A stretch of 9,225 nucleotides of DNA. Origin: Candidatus Omnitrophota bacterium (GTDB lineage Bacteria; Omnitrophota; Gorgyraeia; Duberdicusellales; 4484-171). The position numbers were made by a program, and so were the translations under genes. Shown here in pieces: positions 6,144-9,225 of this stretch. How positions within the stretch are numbered: the first letter of the stretch is position 1; the number at the start of each line of letters is the position of its first letter. The notes under the pieces are model-generated. The model was not told the origin of the DNA. It was given only the letters and a program-made list of their open reading frames with translations, and did no database searches. The stretch spans positions 1 to 9,225 of the forward strand of contig JAFGHG010000078.1 in assembly GCA_016939345.1 (NCBI GenBank), read 5' to 3'.

Positions 6144-7004
6144 TTAAAAATGCCTGTATCCTTTTACTTTTATTTTACTGAGGGATTTGTAAGTTTTAGC
6201 TTTATATCCTCTGTTTTTTGCGGTTATCTCGCCAATTGGATAAAAAAGTTCTTTTAGCTTTTGAAGTCTTTTTTCTCTTTTATCTACCGTAAAAATAAGT
6301 TCGTAGTCTTCTCCCCGGTATAAATCAGCTGGGCTTTTTGTGACCGGAACTTTATCGAGCAATACTAAAGCTCCTTTACGGCTTGCTTTTGCCAAACGGT
6401 AAAGATCTATAATCAATCCGTCGGATATATCAATCATTGAATTTATCTTAAAATTTCGTGTTAAGAACCTTGCCTCTTTTATTCTGGGTTCAAAGGACCT
6501 ATGAAAATCTCTTTTTCCTAATCTGCCGGTGATAAATATAAGGTCGCCGGTTTTTGCTCCGCTTCTTAAAACCGGTTTTTCTGTCTTAGCCATACCCCAG
6601 ATATCAATAAAGAACTTCTTAGCTCTGGCAGTATCTCCTCCGATAAATGAAAATTTATATTTTTTAGCCATAAAAAGCATGCCGGCTAGAATCTCCTTTA
6701 AATACTTGCAATCCTGCCGGCAGGGCCCGGCAACGGAAGCTCCTATATATATAGGAAGGCCGGCACAAGCTGCAAAATCAGAAAGAACCCTGGCTACTGC
6801 CCTTTTCCCGATATTCAAAAATGTAGTTTTTTTAAGCTCAAAATGAACCCCTTCAATAAACATATCACTTTTTAAAAGGAATTTTTCTTTACCAATGCTG
6901 ACAACTGCACAATCATCACCTATGCCGGTCAATACCGACTTATCAGTCTTGACTTTGGATTTTAAATAATCGATCCAGGCAAGTTCATCAAAGGATTTTA
7001 TCAT
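6144..7004 (-). CDS. thiL: thiamine-monophosphate kinase
   Basis: Phosphorylates thiamine monophosphate to thiamine pyrophosphate in the cytosol, using ATP and Mg2+. Motifs: GIGDDCAVV (27-35), KSDMFIEGVHF (45-55), NIGKRAVARVLSDFAACAG (64-82), FIGGDTAR (120-127), the turn TGRLGK (159-164), MIDISDGLIIDL (190-201), GEDYELIF (231-238) and YPIGEI (255-260). At 286 residues it is shorter than the usual 305-330; the loss appears to be in the segment after TGRLGK and in the one before GEDYEL, while all metal and nucleotide motifs remain. The common SDIAAMGA form is SDFAACAG here. The ATG at 7004 has GGGGA 10 bases upstream, part of a G-run repeat. mtnA ends 30 bases upstream and tsaE follows after 10 bases. 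No thiamine riboswitch is seen. Confidence 0.94.
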   Translation of the reverse strand: MIKSFDELAWIDYLKSKVKTDKSVLTGIGDDCAVVSIGKEKFLLKSDMFIEGVHFELKKTTFLNIGKRAVARVLSDFAACAGLPIYIGASVAGPCRQDCKYLKEILAGMLFMAKKYKFSFIGGDTARAKKFFIDIWGMAKTEKPVLRSGAKTGDLIFITGRLGKRDFHRSFEPRIKEARFLTRNFKINSMIDISDGLIIDLYRLAKASRKGALVLLDKVPVTKSPADLYRGEDYELIFTVDKREKRLQKLKELFYPIGEITAKNRGYKAKTYKSLSKIKVKGYRHF

Positions 7005-7014
7005 CTCGTTACTT

Positions 7015-7043
7015 CCCCACTTTTGCCCTAACCCCTAGACCCC
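7015..7043 (-). repeat. G-run repeat, copy C, spanning the mtnA stop and thiL ribosome binding region
   Basis: On the minus strand the runs are GGGG, GGGG, GGG and GGGG with loops of 4, 3 and 7 bases, still within the usual quadruplex pattern. The first two runs enclose the mtnA TAG stop (7035-7037). The last run (7015-7018) is the only purine-rich ribosome binding candidate for thiL, 10 bases before its ATG. The stretch 7026-7042 matches copy A at 16 of 17 positions. The fourth run is outside the strict repeat and may be chance. Confidence 0.7.
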
Positions 7044-8069
7044 AAATATTTTCCTGATATTTTTAGTATAGGGCGGATAAACCAGGCCGCGGTCAGTCAC
7101 AATTGCTGTAATGAGTTTGTGCGGGGTAACATCAAAAGCAGGACTTATGGTCTTGGCGGCCTTAGGTGCCACATAAAGCTTATTCAGGACTTTCTTTACT
7201 TCGCTGCCGGAACGTTCTTCTATTGGGATTTGTTTTCCGCTTTTTATGCTTAAATCAAAACTGCTAAAAGGCGCTACTACGTAAAAAGGGATCTTGTGAT
7301 ATTTAGAAAGCACTGCTATGCTGTAGGTACCGATTTTATTAGCAGTATCGCCGTTGGAAGCTATCCTGTCCGCGCCTACAAATACTTTATTTACTTGATT
7401 TTTCTGCATAAGATAGGCAGCTGTATTATCGCAGATAACGCTAGAAGGGATCTTTTTTTTCATCAATTCCCAGGCAGTCAAGCGGGAACCCTGCAAAAGA
7501 GGCCTGGTTTCATCTGCATAGACATATATATCTTTATTCAACTCCTTGGCTTTAAAGACAACAGCCAAAGCAGTGCCCTTACCAGAGGTTGCTAAGGCTC
7601 CGGTATTGCAATGAGTAAGTATCCTGTCGCCTTTTTTAATCAGTTTGGCTCCGAAGTTGCCCATGCGTTCGCATAAAGCAACATCTTCGGCATGTATTGC
7701 CTTGGCTTCTTTCAATAAAGCCTGTTTTATCTGCTGAACAGAATCTTTGCTGTTTTTTTCTATTACCTTCTCAATTCTATTTAAAGCCCAGGCTAAATTG
7801 ACCGCTGTCGGCCGGCAGGTCTTTAGGTAAGCTATATCATAGCGCAAATTCTTTAAAAAATCTTCCTTTTTAAGATCCATATTATTGGCATGGATACATA
7901 CGCAATAAGCCGCAAAGACTCCGATTAAAGGAGCTCCTCTTATTTGCAGGTCCCTTGTTGCCTGAAAACCGTCCCTTAAATTTCTGCACTCGCGCCAGAC
8001 CTCCCGCAAGGGAAGTTCTTTCTGGTCAAGATAATACAAACGGTTGTTTTTAAATTTTATTGAATTCAT
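7035..8069 (-). CDS. mtnA: S-methyl-5-thioribose-1-phosphate isomerase
   Basis: Converts 5-methylthioribose-1-phosphate to methylthioribulose-1-phosphate in methionine salvage; homologs can also act on 5-deoxyribose-1-phosphate. The protein is 344 residues, the family length. Motifs: RGAPLIG (44-50), CRPTAVNLAWAL (85-96), THCNTGALAT (152-161) with the catalytic Cys at 154, GKGTALAV (163-170), DETRPLLQGSRLTAWEL (186-202), GADRIASNGDTANKIGTY (232-249) with the catalytic Asp at 234, and APFSSFDL near 270. The related eIF2B-like proteins lack this full set, so mtnA is preferred. Its ATG overlaps the tatD stop by four bases and is preceded by AGGAG, so it is co-translated with tatD. The stop codon lies inside G-run repeat copy C. 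No other methionine-salvage genes are in the window. Confidence 0.97.
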   Translation of the reverse strand: MNSIKFKNNRLYYLDQKELPLREVWRECRNLRDGFQATRDLQIRGAPLIGVFAAYCVCIHANNMDLKKEDFLKNLRYDIAYLKTCRPTAVNLAWALNRIEKVIEKNSKDSVQQIKQALLKEAKAIHAEDVALCERMGNFGAKLIKKGDRILTHCNTGALATSGKGTALAVVFKAKELNKDIYVYADETRPLLQGSRLTAWELMKKKIPSSVICDNTAAYLMQKNQVNKVFVGADRIASNGDTANKIGTYSIAVLSKYHKIPFYVVAPFSSFDLSIKSGKQIPIEERSGSEVKKVLNKLYVAPKAAKTISPAFDVTPHKLITAIVTDRGLVYPPYTKNIRKIFGV

Positions 8070-8857
8070 GTATTACTCCTGGGATTAAAATTAAAGGCTC
8101 TATGTATATTAGCGACTATCTGCTCCTTGAGTTTATCTTCATTAATTCCTTTTGCCTGGCTTACCTTTGCGTATACCTTGTCGATATCAAGGGGTGTAGA
8201 GTTTCTTTCCTTTATCTTCATGTAAGGGGAATCTGTTTCCAGTAAAAGATTCTCCAGCGGGCACTCCTCTAAAGATCTTATAATCTCACTTTTATTGCGC
8301 AAAACATTCAAAGAAAAGGAAACGAATCCTGACTTTTTGATTATCGGTTTAAGGATATCCGGGCCATAGCTGAAACAATGAAAGATTACCTTTTCAAAGC
8401 TGGGATAAAACTGGCCAAGTATTTCTAAAACCCTGGGCTGCTTTTTATTATTATCAGATGCCGGATCAAGACGGTTATGGATTATAACCGGCAGGTTATG
8501 GCGTTTTGCCAGGCGGATAAAAGCCTTAAAAACCTCTTCCTGCACCTCTTGAGACTTATCAGCTTTATAATCAAGGCCTATTTCACCTATAGCAACTATC
8601 TTCTTATTCTCTTTTATCAGCGCCTCATAAGTCTCTATTACCTCACCACAGAAAATCCCGGCTGAAAAAGGATGGAACCCTAAAGAGGTATATATAAACC
8701 CATAATACTGAGACAAAGCGTTTGAAGCCAAGGAAGAATTTACGTCGATACTGGAATCAATAAAACAGCATAAAAAAGTGTCTTTACAAAACGAAGCTGT
8801 CTCCTCTCTGGCTATTTTTGACAGGGAATTAAAATGACAGTGAGAATCAATAAACAT
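8066..8857 (-). CDS. tatD: TatD family metal-dependent hydrolase (DNase)
   Basis: Amidohydrolase-fold nuclease of the TatD family; characterised members have Mg2+-dependent 3'-5' exonuclease activity in DNA repair or turnover. The 263 residues fit. The metal ligands are visible: H6 and H8 in DSHCHF, E92 in GEIGLDY, H127 in VIIHNR, H160 in FHCFS and D209 in ETDSPY. LGFHP (59-63) is also typical. The start at 8857 gives the expected MFIDSHCH opening; the upstream Shine-Dalgarno is poor. It follows metG by 128 bases, a common pairing in bacteria, and overlaps mtnA by four bases. I use tatD as the family label; the orthologue ycfH is equally possible. Confidence 0.93.
   Translation of the reverse strand: MFIDSHCHFNSLSKIAREETASFCKDTFLCCFIDSSIDVNSSLASNALSQYYGFIYTSLGFHPFSAGIFCGEVIETYEALIKENKKIVAIGEIGLDYKADKSQEVQEEVFKAFIRLAKRHNLPVIIHNRLDPASDNNKKQPRVLEILGQFYPSFEKVIFHCFSYGPDILKPIIKKSGFVSFSLNVLRNKSEIIRSLEECPLENLLLETDSPYMKIKERNSTPLDIDKVYAKVSQAKGINEDKLKEQIVANIHRAFNFNPRSNT
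8076..8080 (-). promoter_or_regulatory. Shine-Dalgarno of mtnA
   Basis: AGGAG on the minus strand, 6 bases before the mtnA ATG at 8069 and inside the last codons of tatD. It confirms the start and the translational overlap of the two genes. Confidence 0.75.
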
Positions 8858-8985
8858 TTGCTAAATTCTTTGATACACGAATAAACGCAAATCATACACT
8901 AATGGACACGAATATTATTCTAGAAAATTTTTGTTAGGTATCTTTTTAGTAAGACCGAATTCCTGCATATTCGTATTAGAAAATA
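8858..8985 (-). other. metG-tatD intergenic region
   Basis: The longest gene-free stretch in the window (128 bases). It holds the roughly 10-base repeat at 8875-8913. It also has a possible -10 box TATGAT on the minus strand (8891-8896), about 33 bases before the tatD ATG, without a convincing -35. There is no hairpin with a T tract to end metG. A 17-codon open frame (8915-8968, -) has no ribosome binding site and is not called as a gene. Confidence 0.5.
8875..8913 (+). repeat. short tandem repeat, about 10 bases per unit, core ACACGAAT
   Basis: Four units begin at 8875, 8885, 8896 and 8906: ACACGAAT, ACGCAAAT, ACACTAAT and ACACGAAT, separated by two or three bases. The first and last are identical, the second matches 6 of 8 and the third 7 of 8. 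On the other strand it reads as repeated ATTCGTGT. It lies 18 bases upstream of the tatD start and overlaps its possible -10 box. It does not look like a palindromic operator. Confidence 0.65.
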
Positions 8986-9225
8986 TCATATCTGTTCAAT
9001 GTCTATACGAGGGAAAAGCGGCGGTTCTTTATTTATTGAAAAGCTCTCTATTCCAGCCCAACCGGCCTCTTTCAATAAAAAAGAGCCGGGCTCTAAACCC
9101 AGCTGTCTTTGAATAGATAAGGCAGTATAGGGGATTACCGGACTTAAATAAATTGAAACGATACGAATGCCTTCTAAAAGGGCATAAAGAAAACTTTTCA
9201 GCTCATCATGTTTTTTTTCTTTCCA
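8986..9225 (-). CDS. metG: methionine--tRNA ligase, C-terminal end (5' partial)
   Basis: The last 79 residues of a protein that enters from beyond the right edge. The frame is open from base 9225 to a TGA at 8986-8988. The sequence EGIRIVSIYLSPVIPYTA, then IQRQLGLEPGS, AGWAGIESFSI and KEPPLFPRID corresponds to the end of the anticodon-binding helical domain of methionyl-tRNA synthetase: the LSP..P.TA helix, the LG loop, and the closing K-P-LFPRI motif. The protein stops five residues after PRID, so it lacks the C-terminal tRNA-binding (Trbp111-like) extension seen in dimeric forms such as the E. coli enzyme. The enzyme charges tRNA-Met in the cytosol. tatD follows after 128 bases, the usual order in many bacteria. 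The catalytic part (HIGH, KMSKS) is outside the window. Confidence 0.88.
   Translation of the reverse strand, partial: WKEKKHDELKSFLYALLEGIRIVSIYLSPVIPYTALSIQRQLGLEPGSFLLKEAGWAGIESFSINKEPPLFPRIDIEQI

Noticed and set aside
7005..7034. Thiamine riboswitch in front of thiL
   Set aside because: Only 30 bases separate mtnA and thiL, too short, and no conserved thi-box sequence is visible.
8915..8968. 17-codon open frame on the minus strand between metG and tatD
   Set aside because: No Shine-Dalgarno sequence and no recognisable product; a frame this short is expected by chance.
8961..8980. Inverted repeat CGAAT / ATTCG near the metG stop as a terminator
   Set aside because: The stem is five bases, AT-rich, and has no T tract after it.
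8931..9116. 61-residue + strand open frame
   Set aside because: It is antisense to the end of metG, whose protein match is clear; the + frame has no family features.

Overview
This window comes from an AT-rich bacterial genome with tightly packed genes. The gene set (a Ski2/Mtr4-like helicase with a C-terminal DSHCT-type domain, a metG-tatD-mtnA-thiL-tsaE series, tsaB and alr) and the intergenic repeat types suggest an uncultivated lineage such as Candidatus Omnitrophota or a relative. That placement is a recollection-based inference; no rRNA or other decisive marker is present. There are no tRNA or rRNA genes, CRISPR arrays, insertion sequences or recognisable riboswitches, and no gene-free stretch longer than about 130 bases.

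Layout: bases 1-1649 (+) hold the 3' part of a DExH helicase. It converges on alr (alanine racemase, 1681-2787, -), which lies downstream of tsaB (2855-3520, -). tsaB has a good sigma70-type promoter and a TTG start. Divergent from tsaB are two overlapping + genes: a polytopic membrane protein resembling GT-C/GT87 glycosyltransferases (3615-4979) and a conserved protein of unknown function with two membrane segments (4976-5674). They converge, with an 18-base 3' overlap, on a minus-strand series that reads in order metG (partial, 8986-9225), tatD (8066-8857), mtnA (7035-8069), thiL (6144-7004) and tsaE (5657-6133).

How the genes fit together: TsaE and TsaB both serve N6-threonylcarbamoyladenosine (t6A) formation on tRNAs, and thiL, tsaE and tsaB are often adjacent in bacteria. 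Here the two + genes lie between tsaE and tsaB and split that cluster. MetG, TatD, MtnA, ThiL and Alr are housekeeping functions: translation, nuclease or quality control, methionine salvage, thiamine cofactor and cell wall D-alanine.

The most unusual structure is a G-run repeat found three times (1651-1679, 2838-2862, 7015-7043). Each copy sits at the 3' end of a minus-strand gene, and two run into the stop codon. All three are pieces of the same roughly 21-base cyclic unit, and each has four G runs able to form a quadruplex on the strand that is sense for the minus-strand gene. A second repeat, of about 10 bases per unit (core ACACGAAT), lies in front of tatD.
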